From Osedax symbiont Rs1 (GTDB lineage: Bacteria > Pseudomonadota > Gammaproteobacteria > Pseudomonadales > Balneatricaceae): a stretch of DNA of 35,210 nucleotides. This document shows positions 16,808-24,849 of this stretch, one piece after another. Position 1 is the first letter of the stretch. Every line of letters starts with the position of its first letter. The stretch covers positions 1-35,210 of the forward strand of contig ASZJ01000193.1 in assembly GCA_000416275.1 (NCBI GenBank), in the 5' to 3' direction. The notes beneath the pieces were generated by a model, which saw only the letters and a program-made list of their open reading frames with translations, was not told where the DNA came from and searched no databases. Both the position numbers and the translations under genes were made by a program.

Positions 16808-17260
16808 TCATACTACTGTTAATTTGACTGTACTAATGAATTCATAAAAAAATTCATCCTCTGAATTAACGGTATAACCAAGTTTTTTATACAAGTTCAA
16901 AGCGGGTTGGTTATTTTTGAAACAGCTTAATGTTAAAGGTAATTGCTGGTTATGTGCTTCTGTTCTGAGTTTGTTGGTCACTAAAGTCGCTAAACCTTGC
17001 TTTTGAACTTGAGTAAATATAATTAGTAAATGTATATGCAGACTATCTTCCTTGAGCCGGCTACACAACAGTCCAACTTTCTCTTCGTTAAATAAAATCC
17101 AACTAAACCATTCAGGCTCTAATCGCCCCTGAAAGCCATTTTTTTGAAAAATATCGTCCCATCCAAAGGCATCCTCAATAATAGGCTTCATATATGTTTT
17201 AAATATTTCAAAAGCAGACTCTAGTTCTACTGCTTTAAGCCTTGAGAGTGCAATTTTCAT
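16808..17260 (-). CDS. GNAT-family N-acetyltransferase
   Basis: The 150-residue protein has the GNAT order: an N-terminal strand (ALSRLKAVELESAFEIFKTYM), central strands around EWFSWILFNEEKVGLLCSRL, an LLIIFTQVQKQGLATLVTNKL helix equivalent to the acetyl-CoA pyrophosphate-binding motif (V-x-x-x-G-L-A), and NNQPALNLYKKLGYTVNSED, the family's closing motif. It should transfer an acetyl group from acetyl-CoA to an unknown amine in the cytoplasm. GGGAG sits before the ATG. No neighbour indicates its substrate. Confidence 0.85.
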   Translation of the reverse strand: MKIALSRLKAVELESAFEIFKTYMKPIIEDAFGWDDIFQKNGFQGRLEPEWFSWILFNEEKVGLLCSRLKEDSLHIHLLIIFTQVQKQGLATLVTNKLRTEAHNQQLPLTLSCFKNNQPALNLYKKLGYTVNSEDEFFYEFISTVKLTVV

Positions 17261-17477
17261 ATTTCTCCCAGTATGTTTTTTATTTTGATTAAATCGATAG
17301 TAACATTATATTTAAACAACTCACGCAAATCAGTGGATTTCGGGGGCGAGACTAGTCGCAAAAACAAGTGCTTTAACTTATTCAGTAGCGTTAAGTGCAG
17401 AGCTTAAAATGTATATTGAGGTGTGCATAGAAGAAGATTTTTAATCTTGGCCGAATAGCTTGTCGCAGAAAATAATA

Positions 17478-17499
17478 CCCCACAGCTTGCACTGTGAGG
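17478..17499 (-). terminator. Probable rapA terminator
   Basis: On the minus strand CCTCACAG (17499-17492) pairs with CTGTGGGG (17485-17478) around a 6-base loop, with one mismatch, then TATTATTTT follows. It starts 11 bases after the rapA stop. The stem plus a fairly T-rich tail fits an intrinsic terminator. Confidence 0.55.
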
Positions 17500-17509
17500 T
17501 GGTGGGGGA

Positions 17510-20470
17510 TTAAGCGGTGACGATAATTATCCGTATAGCTTCGAGTTTTAGTTGCAAGCTGGATGCGTAGTCTTTTAGCGAGCCTAGTACTTGTCGTTGA
17601 TGTTCGACCTCCGCTGCGCGGATGTTCGGGTTAACTTCGGCCAGAGCTTGCAGGCGAGATATCTCTACCAGCATGTGGCTGTCGATGTTGGCCAGTGCCT
17701 TAGCAATCATCTGCGGTTGCTGATTCTTGGCTAATACTTCCACTTTGGCAATTTGCTGTTCTATCTGCTCTCTGGCATGTTTAATTAAGTTTTGTGCGCT
17801 TTTATTGGGTACTCGCTGTGCCAGGGTGTCGATATTTTCACCGCTGATAATCGCGCTTAAGTCAGTGTCATTAGAGTCCAGCAGAAAGCGCTGCATTCCC
17901 TGTTCTATGTAGCGGTTAAGCTGTAGCGATTTTGGTGCCGCACAGTGTGGAGTAAAGATCGCCTCAATCAGTAGCGAGCCCTCTTTTAAGGGGGGCAGCT
18001 TGATGGTGCAAAAAGCAGTGTTGCCGTAGTCTCCGCTCAGCATCATGTCCATTGCGCCCAGCACTAGTGGGTGTTCCCAAGATAAAAATTGCAGATCGTC
18101 TCTTGATAGCGCGTGATCTTTATCCCAAGTGGTGGTAATACCATCTTCGCCTAAGCCGGGGAAGTGGTGAGTTCGCATGTGGTCTCCAGGTTGTAATGTG
18201 AAACTGTAGGCGTCATACGGTTGGACATCCACCCCGAAATAATCACAGAGCCGCTCTATGTATTTAGCCAGCATTTGCGGGCTGCTTGCGTCTTCGACCT
18301 GGTCTAAAATTTGTTGTGCAGCGACCGGGCGGCAAGAGTTCAGTTCGAGCATTTTGTCGCGGCCCTGATGAAGTTTTTCCTCTAGCGCTAGACGGTCGGC
18401 AGCTGTTTGCTCAACCAGCGTTTGCACTTCTTGTGCATCTCTACAATTGAAGGCATGCAATAGTGATTTCTGATGCATATTGAATAACTGCATGCCGATA
18501 GAACAGCTGTTTTCAAAGGCGTTACAGCCTAAGTGGTACCAGTCCAAAAGTACTTTTTGGGCGCTGTTTTGATAATAGGGAACATGAATTTGTACATTGT
18601 TCTCTTGACCGATACGGTCCAGGCGGCCAATGCGCTGTTCCAGCAAGTCGGGATTAAGTGGTAGGTCGAACAGTACAATTTTACTGGCAAATTGGAAGTT
18701 TCGGCCCTCGCTACCAATTTCTGAGCAGATTAATATTTGCGCATTATCTTCGAGGTTGGCAAAATAAGCCGCTGCTCGGTCGCGGTTGATTAAGGACATG
18801 CCCTCATGGAATGACGCTGATCTGACACCCTCCCGTAACCGCAGGTGGTCCTCTAGGGATATAGCGGTTTCAGCATTGGCGCAAATCAGTAAAATTTTCT
18901 CATAGCGGTGTTGCTTTAACCAATCAATCAGCCAGTTAACTCTCGGGTCTGCATACAGCCAATCGTGGCCCATGATCAGTTCAGGCTGGAGCTTTTCTTG
19001 CACCGATACCTCGGTGGCAATCGCGTCATATAACTCAGGTTTGGCGAGGGGATGAGCGTGTAATTCACGCTCGGGAAATCCAGAAATGGCGGCGCGAGTA
19101 TTGCGAAAGAGTACGCGGCCAGTGCCGTGCTGATCCAGTAGCTGCTCGATAATTTCTGCGATCAAAACAGTGCTTGAAGCTGAATTTGAATTTGAATTTG
19201 AATTTGAATTTGAATTTGAGTCTGAGTCGGTTAAGGTCTGTTTTACTTGGCTAAATTGCTGTTCTGACAAGTACTGTTGCAGCTGTGTATCAAACTTGCC
19301 GGCGACTAATTCAGCAGTGGCATTCTCTGCTAGTAGAGCGTCAATAAAAGTACTGAGTGGCTGGTAGTCTTGTTCTTCTTGCTGGAATTTTTTAAAGTCG
19401 TAATAGCGATCGGGATCTAGTAAACGAAGCCGGGCAAAGTGGCCTTCAACACCCAGTTGCTCCGGTGTCGCGGTTAGTAATAACAAGCCGGCGGTGCGTT
19501 TTGCTAAGGTTTCGATTAACTGGTATTCAGTACTCGGCTGCGTTTCACTCCACTCTAAATGATGGGCTTCGTCAACAATTAGTAAATCCCAGCGCGCCGC
19601 TTCAGCTTGCTCTACTCGGTGCGGATTTTGCGCGAGGAAATCTAGCGAGCAGAGAATTAACTGCGAGCTTTCAAAGGGGTTTATCTCGAGCATTTCAGCG
19701 GGGATAACATCTGAATCTAATAGATCTAAATCGATATCCGGGGTTTTTTCTTCAATGCCAAGACAGCGGTTTTCATCTAAAATTGTATACATCAAATTAA
19801 AACGGCGCAGCATTTCTACCAGCCATTGATGGACCAGGGAGTCAGGTACGATAATAAGAATCCGCTCGGCGCGACCGGTGATCAATTGCTGGTGTAAAAT
19901 AAGCCCGGCCTCAACGGTTTTTCCCAAACCTACCTCGTCTGCTAACAGCACTCTAGGGGCATGTCGATTGGCTACTTGCTGGGCGATATAAAACTGGTGT
20001 GGCAGAGGTTGTACTCTGGGGCCGAGTAGACCACAAACCCCCGACTGTTGATGGCGATGCTGGTGGGAGAGTGTTTCTACTCTGAGCTTAAATGATTTTA
20101 ACTTGTCAATTTGACCGGCAAACAATCGATCTTGCGGCTTGCTGAAGTGTACAAAGCTATCGAGTTCAATTTCGTCGAGGGAAATTTCTTCCCCCGCTGC
20201 GTTGTGACAGCGGTAAATAAAACAGCCCTGACTTTCGATGCGCTCGATAATAGTGTAAATCTCGTCGTTTTGTGCCGAGATTTCTTCGCCGACGTTGTAG
20301 ATTACCCGGCTCAGCGGAGCGTTATCTGCAGCGTAAGTTCTGCGCTCTGCGACCGCGGGAAAGCTCACATCAATGCGGCGGTTTTCGCTGGTTACAATAA
20401 TGCCTAAACCCAACTCAGATTCGGTGTTGCTGATCCAGCGTTGCCCTGGTACAAATTCTTCAATATTCAT
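17510..20470 (-). CDS. rapA: RNA polymerase-recycling ATPase RapA
   Basis: The 986-residue protein (E. coli RapA has 968) has the N-terminal Tudor-like region beginning FVPGQRWISNTESELGLG. Next comes the Swi2/Snf2 ATPase with Walker A in LLADEVGLGKTVEAGLI (about 180), DEAH in IVDEAHHLEW (about 290), LLLTATPEQLG, and the second lobe ending in QRIGRLDRIGQ. A C-terminal region unique to RapA follows. RapA binds RNA polymerase and releases stalled or post-termination complexes. A run of Asp-Ser then Asn-Ser dipeptides (about residues 415-430) is encoded by a hexanucleotide repeat and lies in the linker between lobes. The ribosome-binding site is weak. The gene is transcribed alone, with a terminator after it. 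Confidence 0.96.
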   Translation of the reverse strand: MNIEEFVPGQRWISNTESELGLGIIVTSENRRIDVSFPAVAERRTYAADNAPLSRVIYNVGEEISAQNDEIYTIIERIESQGCFIYRCHNAAGEEISLDEIELDSFVHFSKPQDRLFAGQIDKLKSFKLRVETLSHQHRHQQSGVCGLLGPRVQPLPHQFYIAQQVANRHAPRVLLADEVGLGKTVEAGLILHQQLITGRAERILIIVPDSLVHQWLVEMLRRFNLMYTILDENRCLGIEEKTPDIDLDLLDSDVIPAEMLEINPFESSQLILCSLDFLAQNPHRVEQAEAARWDLLIVDEAHHLEWSETQPSTEYQLIETLAKRTAGLLLLTATPEQLGVEGHFARLRLLDPDRYYDFKKFQQEEQDYQPLSTFIDALLAENATAELVAGKFDTQLQQYLSEQQFSQVKQTLTDSDSNSNSNSNSNSNSASSTVLIAEIIEQLLDQHGTGRVLFRNTRAAISGFPERELHAHPLAKPELYDAIATEVSVQEKLQPELIMGHDWLYADPRVNWLIDWLKQHRYEKILLICANAETAISLEDHLRLREGVRSASFHEGMSLINRDRAAAYFANLEDNAQILICSEIGSEGRNFQFASKIVLFDLPLNPDLLEQRIGRLDRIGQENNVQIHVPYYQNSAQKVLLDWYHLGCNAFENSCSIGMQLFNMHQKSLLHAFNCRDAQEVQTLVEQTAADRLALEEKLHQGRDKMLELNSCRPVAAQQILDQVEDASSPQMLAKYIERLCDYFGVDVQPYDAYSFTLQPGDHMRTHHFPGLGEDGITTTWDKDHALSRDDLQFLSWEHPLVLGAMDMMLSGDYGNTAFCTIKLPPLKEGSLLIEAIFTPHCAAPKSLQLNRYIEQGMQRFLLDSNDTDLSAIISGENIDTLAQRVPNKSAQNLIKHAREQIEQQIAKVEVLAKNQQPQMIAKALANIDSHMLVEISRLQALAEVNPNIRAAEVEHQRQVLGSLKDYASSLQLKLEAIRIIIVTA
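19181..19228. repeat. Hexanucleotide tandem repeat inside rapA
   Basis: Six exact copies of TGAATT (19181-19216) are followed by two copies of TGAGTC (19217-19228). On the coding strand they give Asp-Ser twice, then Asn-Ser six times. The period is a multiple of three, so slippage changes linker length, not the frame. Confidence 0.92.
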
Positions 20471-20598
20471 GCTGTAGCCTGTGTTCTGTCTTTTTATGTA
20501 AAGCGAAATGGTGATAATTGAAATAATGAATCTTAACCAACCTTAAAAAATAGTCTAAGCCGAATAGTTAAATTGTGGTATTGGGCAAAAGACTATTA

Positions 20599-20667
20599 CC
20601 TGAATCCGTGGCTTCAAAGTCAATCCAGAGCTTGCGCTATGTGCTGCAGTGCAGTCACTGATTCAGG
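20599..20667 (+). mobile_element. Family-1 MITE, short form (69 bp), best-preserved copy
   Basis: Termini CCTGAATCCGTGGCT and AGTCACTGATTCAGG are imperfect inverted repeats, flanked on both sides by TA (20597-20598 and 20668-20669). This is the pattern of a TA-target element of the Tc1/mariner-IS630 type. It lies 24 bases past the glycosyltransferase stop and 129 bases before the rapA start codon. There is no coding capacity. Sequence comparison shows it equals the 213 bp form with its interior deleted. Confidence 0.85.
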
Positions 20668-20690
20668 TATTAGCTAAGGTTTTACATTCA

Positions 20691-21995
20691 TTAGCGTTGG
20701 TTTTTGGCAGCGATCCATTGCGCCATGTACTTAGTGCTTTGGTGGTGATGATGACGCAACATGGTGCCGGTGAAATTGGCAGTTCGCAATTGCGTTAAAT
20801 GGGTTTTTAAGTGCGATAATGCATCGCTTAGTCGCTCCTGCAAAGTCTGCTTATCATAGCAATCTTTGAGGATAATAGCCCCTTGATTAGCCGCTGTGGT
20901 CCAGCGAGCTTCCGAATGATAAAGAGCAACTGCTTGTGCGGCAAGCTCCTCACTTGAATTGGCAATGCAGCCGGGCCAAGGGTGTGCGCCAGTCATAGCC
21001 TCGGCCCCGACATCGGTGGTGATGCTCGGGGTGGCAGCGAGCATCGCGTCGCTAAACTTTCCTTTAATGCCCGCGCCGAATCTAAGTGGCGAGAGGCAAA
21101 CGCGCGCATCACGCAATACTTGAATGGCATCCTTAGCCCAGCCCTGAACATAAAACCCCTGCTTGGGGTTGTGTAGATCAGTGACTTTCTTGGCGGGATA
21201 TGCGCCGTAAATATGCAGTTGCGCACTGGGCATTAAGGCGCGAACTTTCGGCCAAATACTCTGTTTAAGCCACAGCGTTGAGTCCCAATTAGGCGCGTGT
21301 CTGAAGTTGCCTATAGTGACAAAGTGCTGGCGTTTGGCAAAGGGGTTAATCGAGTGCTCACTCGCCACAGCTGACAGCATAAAGGGCAAATGCAGTAGTA
21401 GCGCAGCGGGGATCTTAAATTGTTCTTGTAACAACTTTATTTCAAAATCAGAAATCATTAAACTTAAGTCGCAGCGATAAATAGCGGCCATTTCACGCTG
21501 GCATATATCTAGCGAACTCATATTTGAGTATAGCTTTGCGGGTCGATTAAATTCTGCGTCGTTCTCATGTCCTTGGGCGATGGCGGATTTCAGCTGTTTA
21601 TGTCGGGCCTCGCGCAAGCTGTGTAAATCTTCGGTGTCTAAAACGCGGATGCATTGAGGGCATTGTTGCTCTACTCGCCAGGCAAATTGCTCCTCCATCA
21701 TAAATCGATCAAACAGCACTAGCTCTGGCTGAATGCTGTTGATCCAGTCATCAAAGCTAGTGCAGTTTAAACGGATACTCTGCTCTTGAATGTCGTAGTC
21801 GGCAAGGTTGACGCGATGTTCACCTAGCAGCGCTGGGCTGGCAAAGATAACTTGGCGAGAGCAGTGCTTAAAAAACTCCAATAATTGCAACATGCGCGAG
21901 CCCGCAGCAGATGAATTAGGTTCCGGCCACACATAGCCAATCACTACTACTGTCGAAAACTGAATTTTTTCAAGAGGTGCCAATGGTTGATTCAT
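20691..21995 (-). CDS. Glycosyltransferase, GT4-like (GT-B fold)
   Basis: The 434-residue protein has an N-terminal Rossmann-like start (VVVIGYVWPEPNSSAAGSRMLQLLEFF) and no signal peptide. It has a mid-protein second-domain start, FVTIGNFRHAPNWDSTLWLKQSIWP. Its nucleotide-sugar motif region includes LHIYGAYPAKK, GWAKDAIQVLRDARVCLSPLRFGAGIKGKFSDAMLAATPSITTDVGAEAM, which is characteristic of group-1 glycosyltransferases. It probably transfers a sugar from a nucleotide donor to a surface glycan or lipid on the cytoplasmic face. Acceptor and donor are not predictable, and no other glycan genes are nearby. I see no good Shine-Dalgarno sequence. Family-2 and family-1 repeats lie upstream and downstream. 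Confidence 0.82.
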   Translation of the reverse strand: MNQPLAPLEKIQFSTVVVIGYVWPEPNSSAAGSRMLQLLEFFKHCSRQVIFASPALLGEHRVNLADYDIQEQSIRLNCTSFDDWINSIQPELVLFDRFMMEEQFAWRVEQQCPQCIRVLDTEDLHSLREARHKQLKSAIAQGHENDAEFNRPAKLYSNMSSLDICQREMAAIYRCDLSLMISDFEIKLLQEQFKIPAALLLHLPFMLSAVASEHSINPFAKRQHFVTIGNFRHAPNWDSTLWLKQSIWPKVRALMPSAQLHIYGAYPAKKVTDLHNPKQGFYVQGWAKDAIQVLRDARVCLSPLRFGAGIKGKFSDAMLAATPSITTDVGAEAMTGAHPWPGCIANSSEELAAQAVALYHSEARWTTAANQGAIILKDCYDKQTLQERLSDALSHLKTHLTQLRTANFTGTMLRHHHHQSTKYMAQWIAAKNQR

Positions 21996-22055
21996 AGTAA
22001 AAAATGACTGCCGAGAAGTGAAGGTTATTGGGCGACAAACGAACTGGTCTATTTA

Positions 22056-22125
22056 GTGTTTATCCAGAAACGGGATCGTAGCTAGGGATGCATCCGCAGT
22101 GGAGCGCTGTTTCTACATGAGTACT
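22056..22125. repeat. Family-2 palindromic element, short form (about 70 bp)
   Basis: TATCCAGAAACGGGATCGTAG at the left and CTGTTTCTACATGAGTAC at the right match the two ends of the 29834-29992 element, with the interior missing. Together they form an imperfect inverted repeat. It lies about 60 bases upstream of the glycosyltransferase start. The boundaries are approximate. Confidence 0.6.
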
Positions 22126-22310
22126 GTTTAGACTGAGTGTTGCCAGTATTATTCAGACCGATATTTTACGCTAATCAATCCAGTGAATAAATCGATAAAC
22201 GGAAGGGAGCACAAATAACTGCGTTAAACTTAGCAGTGGTGATTGAAGCGGAATGTTTTTACTCAAATCGCGGCTGTTGTATAATGCCAGAAGGTGGTGG
22301 CGCTCACTAT

Positions 22311-22523
22311 TACCTGAATCAGTGACTTTATTGCGCCACATGTCGCAAGCTATTGATTCTACAGCGGTTAGAAAAATACCCACTGAACCTACGGGTTTTA
22401 TGCATGGATGCATTTATTTAGCGAATGCAGGACGCATATGAGCTTGCAGCTAAGATTTTTCAATTCCACCGTAGCACCAATATCTTACACTCTGTATTCA
22501 CTTTGAAGTCACGGATTCAGGTA
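22311..22523 (-). mobile_element. Family-1 MITE, longest form with TA flanks
   Basis: TA-CCTGAATCAGTGACTT at the left and AAGTCACGGATTCAGG-TA at the right are inverted repeats, with TA at both edges. The interior contains the GATTCTACAGCGGTTAG block shared with the 3289 and 14245 copies, plus about 50 bases absent from the 160 bp form. There is no transposase. The internal stem is partly degraded here (GCGG opposite CCAC). Confidence 0.85.
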
Positions 22524-22568
22524 TTAGCAATCGGGCGGTCGTAGCACCACGGCGCTGCACTTATAATC

Positions 22569-22599
22569 AGCGGTTATTTACCGCTAATAACCGGTTATT
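22569..22599. promoter_or_regulatory. Adjacent dyads upstream of the SCP2-fadD pair
   Basis: AGCGGT-TATTT-ACCGCT (22569-22585) is immediately followed by the perfect 14 bp palindrome AATAACCGGTTATT (22586-22599). They lie about 160 bases before the SCP2-domain start codon. A perfect short palindrome in this position is a good operator candidate for a dimeric repressor; which regulator would bind is unknown. Confidence 0.45.
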
Positions 22600-22758
22600 T
22601 AACCAAATGGAACGCTGATTTTAACTGAGCAGGCCTGGTCACAGTAAACTAGTCTATTCTCGGTCAAGCTCCTAGCGGCTGCTTCTTATATGCTTTGTAT
22701 TTGTAATGTGCTATTAATTCACTAGTATCCGTTTAATTTGTTAGGTTAAGGAAAATAG

Positions 22759-23082
22759 ATGTTAGATTTAGAAGATTTGTTCCAACAAATGCAGCAGCGC
22801 TTCAATGCGCAAGCCGCTGAAAATATTGAGGCAGTGTTTCAATATAACTTATCTGATCAGCAGGCATTTAGCTGTGAAATTAAAGATGCAAGTTGTAGTT
22901 TTAAGAGCGGAGTACATGCTGCACCGGATATCGTGCTAACGCTGAGTAGTGACTTAATTGTCGAAATTATCGCCGGTCAAGCAGATGCCATGCCAGCATT
23001 TATGGAGGGTAGTATTGTCGCCGAGGGCGATCTTACCCTCGCTCCGGCACTGGCCAGCTTATTTGCAAATGCCAATGAATAG
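22759..23082 (+). CDS. SCP2 sterol-carrier domain protein
   Basis: The 107-residue protein is essentially one SCP2 domain: an N-terminal helix (LEDLFQQMQQRFNAQAAENIEAVFQYNL), strands with FSCEIKDASCSFKSGVHAAPDIVLTLS, then a helix-rich end around FMEGSIVAEGDLTLAPALASLFA. This fold encloses a hydrophobic cavity that carries acyl chains or similar lipids. It is cytoplasmic. AAGGAAA precedes the ATG, and the acyl-CoA ligase gene starts 65 bases downstream. A shared operon and a role in presenting or buffering fatty-acyl substrates are reasonable inferences. Confidence 0.85.
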   Translation: MLDLEDLFQQMQQRFNAQAAENIEAVFQYNLSDQQAFSCEIKDASCSFKSGVHAAPDIVLTLSSDLIVEIIAGQADAMPAFMEGSIVAEGDLTLAPALASLFANANE

Positions 23083-23147
23083 TCTGCCGGGATTGTCGAT
23101 GCTAAATTCAACAATAAGAATGATTTTTTAATATCAGGGAGTGATAT

Positions 23148-24791
23148 ATGGATCAATTTGAACGAGGCTCTTGGATACCTGATTCACTAAATGCTAGTGG
23201 TTACGAGTCGGTCTTAGATGTGTTTGCACAGTCTTGTGCAAAGTATAAAGATCGGGAGGCGTTTCGCAGTTTCGGGCATAGTATTACCTTTGCTGAACTA
23301 GACCGGCTAGCGGATGCATTCGCCCACTACTTGCAAAATAATACCGACCTGCAGGCCGGGGATCGGATCGCTATTCAGCTGCCCAATATATTACAGTATC
23401 CGGTGACATTGGTCGGCGCGCTTCGCGCTGGGTTAATCGTGGTTAATACCAATCCTCTATATGCTCCCAGAGAGCTAGAACACCAGTTTAACGATGCGGG
23501 AGTCAAAGCTTTAGTGGTGTACGAAGGGGTGGCTAGCAGTGTTGAAAAGATCCTTAGTAAAACCCAAATAAAACATGTTATCACTACCAATCTGGCTGAT
23601 TTTCATGGGTTTTTTCCACGCTTAGTGATTAATTTCGTGGTTAAGTATCTCAAGAAAATGATTCCGCTGTTTTCCATACCTAATGCGGTTAAATTACGCG
23701 ATGTGATGCTCGCTAGTAAAGGTAAGAAGCCAGTAGCTATGCGCAAAACCGCTCAAGACGTAGCGGTGCTGCAATACACCGGAGGCACCACTGGAGTGTC
23801 GAAAGGGGTGATGCTAACGCACGGTAACTTAGTGGCGAATATGTTGCAGGCCAAAGAGGTGATCAACCAAGCGCCGGCCACCTGGAAAGATGTGGTGATC
23901 GCTCCTCTGCCGCTCTATCATATTTACGCTTTCACTATTTCATTGATTGTATTGGAGTCCGGTGGAACCAGCGTTTTAATTGCCAATCCACGGGACATGA
24001 AAAGCTTTGTCAAAGAGCTTTCCGGCTTGAAATTTACTAGTTTCTTGGGGCTGAATACTTTATTTGTGGCACTGTGCAATCAACCGTCTTTTCAGCAGTT
24101 AGACTTTGGTCATTTTTGCTTAACAATATCGGGGGGGATGGCTCTCACTCACGATTGCGCTGAGCTTTGGCATAAAACCACCGGCACAGAAATAATGGAA
24201 GGCTACGGTTTGACCGAGACCTCGCCGATTGTGGCCGTCAACCCGGTTAAAGGGGTTAGTATCGGCAGTATTGGCTTTCCAGTCAAAGAGACCAAGGTTC
24301 GGATTATAGATGCTGACAATAATGATGTGGCGGTTGGTGAGGCTGGAGAGTTATGCGTGCTGGGCCCGCAAGTAATGCAGGGCTACTGGAATCAGCAGGG
24401 CGAAACTGAGACTGTGTTTACCGAAGATGGCTATTTTAAGACCGGAGATATTGCGGTAGCTGATCAAGAGGGTCGGTTAAGTATCGTCGATCGCGCCAAA
24501 GATTTGATCATAGTCTCTGGGTTTAACGTCTATCCAAATGAGGTTGAAGATGTCGCTTCTCTGCATCCGAAAGTGCTGGAGTGTGCGGCGGTCGGGGTTG
24601 AACATGCGACGAGCGGTGAGCGAGTAAAATTGTTTGTGGTAGCCAGTGATAGCAGCTTAGATGCAGAGGAGTTACGTCGTTTCTGCAAAACTGAAATGGC
24701 TAATTACAAAGTACCTAAAGAAGTGGTGTTTGTCGATGAGCTGCCTAAATCTAATGTAGGTAAAGTATTGCGTAGAATGTTGCGCGAGTAG
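23148..24791 (+). CDS. fadD: Long-chain fatty-acid--CoA ligase, FadD-like
   Basis: The 547-residue AMP-forming ligase (E. coli FadD has 561) carries the ATP-binding motif YTGGTTGVSKGV from Tyr210, GYGLTETSP at about 352, and YFKTGDIAVADQEGRLSIVDRAKDLIIVSGFNVYP, the family's linker and fatty-acid signature. The C-terminal lysine motif is in PKSNVGKVLRRMLRE. It activates imported fatty acids to acyl-CoA via an acyl-adenylate, at the inner face of the inner membrane. GGGAG lies before the ATG. It is downstream of the SCP2-domain gene and convergent with holA, with a hairpin at the junction. The symbol is by similarity; paralogues of fadD are common. Confidence 0.88.
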   Translation: MDQFERGSWIPDSLNASGYESVLDVFAQSCAKYKDREAFRSFGHSITFAELDRLADAFAHYLQNNTDLQAGDRIAIQLPNILQYPVTLVGALRAGLIVVNTNPLYAPRELEHQFNDAGVKALVVYEGVASSVEKILSKTQIKHVITTNLADFHGFFPRLVINFVVKYLKKMIPLFSIPNAVKLRDVMLASKGKKPVAMRKTAQDVAVLQYTGGTTGVSKGVMLTHGNLVANMLQAKEVINQAPATWKDVVIAPLPLYHIYAFTISLIVLESGGTSVLIANPRDMKSFVKELSGLKFTSFLGLNTLFVALCNQPSFQQLDFGHFCLTISGGMALTHDCAELWHKTTGTEIMEGYGLTETSPIVAVNPVKGVSIGSIGFPVKETKVRIIDADNNDVAVGEAGELCVLGPQVMQGYWNQQGETETVFTEDGYFKTGDIAVADQEGRLSIVDRAKDLIIVSGFNVYPNEVEDVASLHPKVLECAAVGVEHATSGERVKLFVVASDSSLDAEELRRFCKTEMANYKVPKEVVFVDELPKSNVGKVLRRMLRE

Positions 24792-24814
24792 CTCGGTTGC
24801 GCTCTTGATAACTA

Positions 24815-24849
24815 CTGTAAGCTGAGTGGTGTTGTGGCTCAGCTTGCAG
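24815..24849 (+). terminator. Terminator at the fadD/holA convergence
   Basis: CTGTAAGCTGAG (24815-24826) pairs with CTCAGCTTGCAG (24838-24849) over 12 bp with one T-G pair and an 11-base loop. TTAGTTTTAA follows on the plus strand. It ends fadD transcription 24 bases after its stop, and its distal arm overlaps the last codons and stop of holA. It could work in both directions, but the minus-strand tail is less T-rich. Confidence 0.6.

Larger units (their letters stand above)
21996..22758. other. Repeat-rich divergent intergenic region
   Basis: These 763 bases lie between the glycosyltransferase and the SCP2-domain gene. They contain a short family-2 element (22056-22125), the longest family-1 element (22311-22523) and two adjacent dyads (22569-22599). 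No gene is supported; open frames crossing 22253-22441 run through the repeat and are unlikely to be real. Confidence 0.6.

Noticed and set aside
19181-19228. Phase-variable on/off switching of rapA by repeat slippage
   Set aside because: The unit is 6 bp, so gain or loss keeps the frame; only linker length would change.
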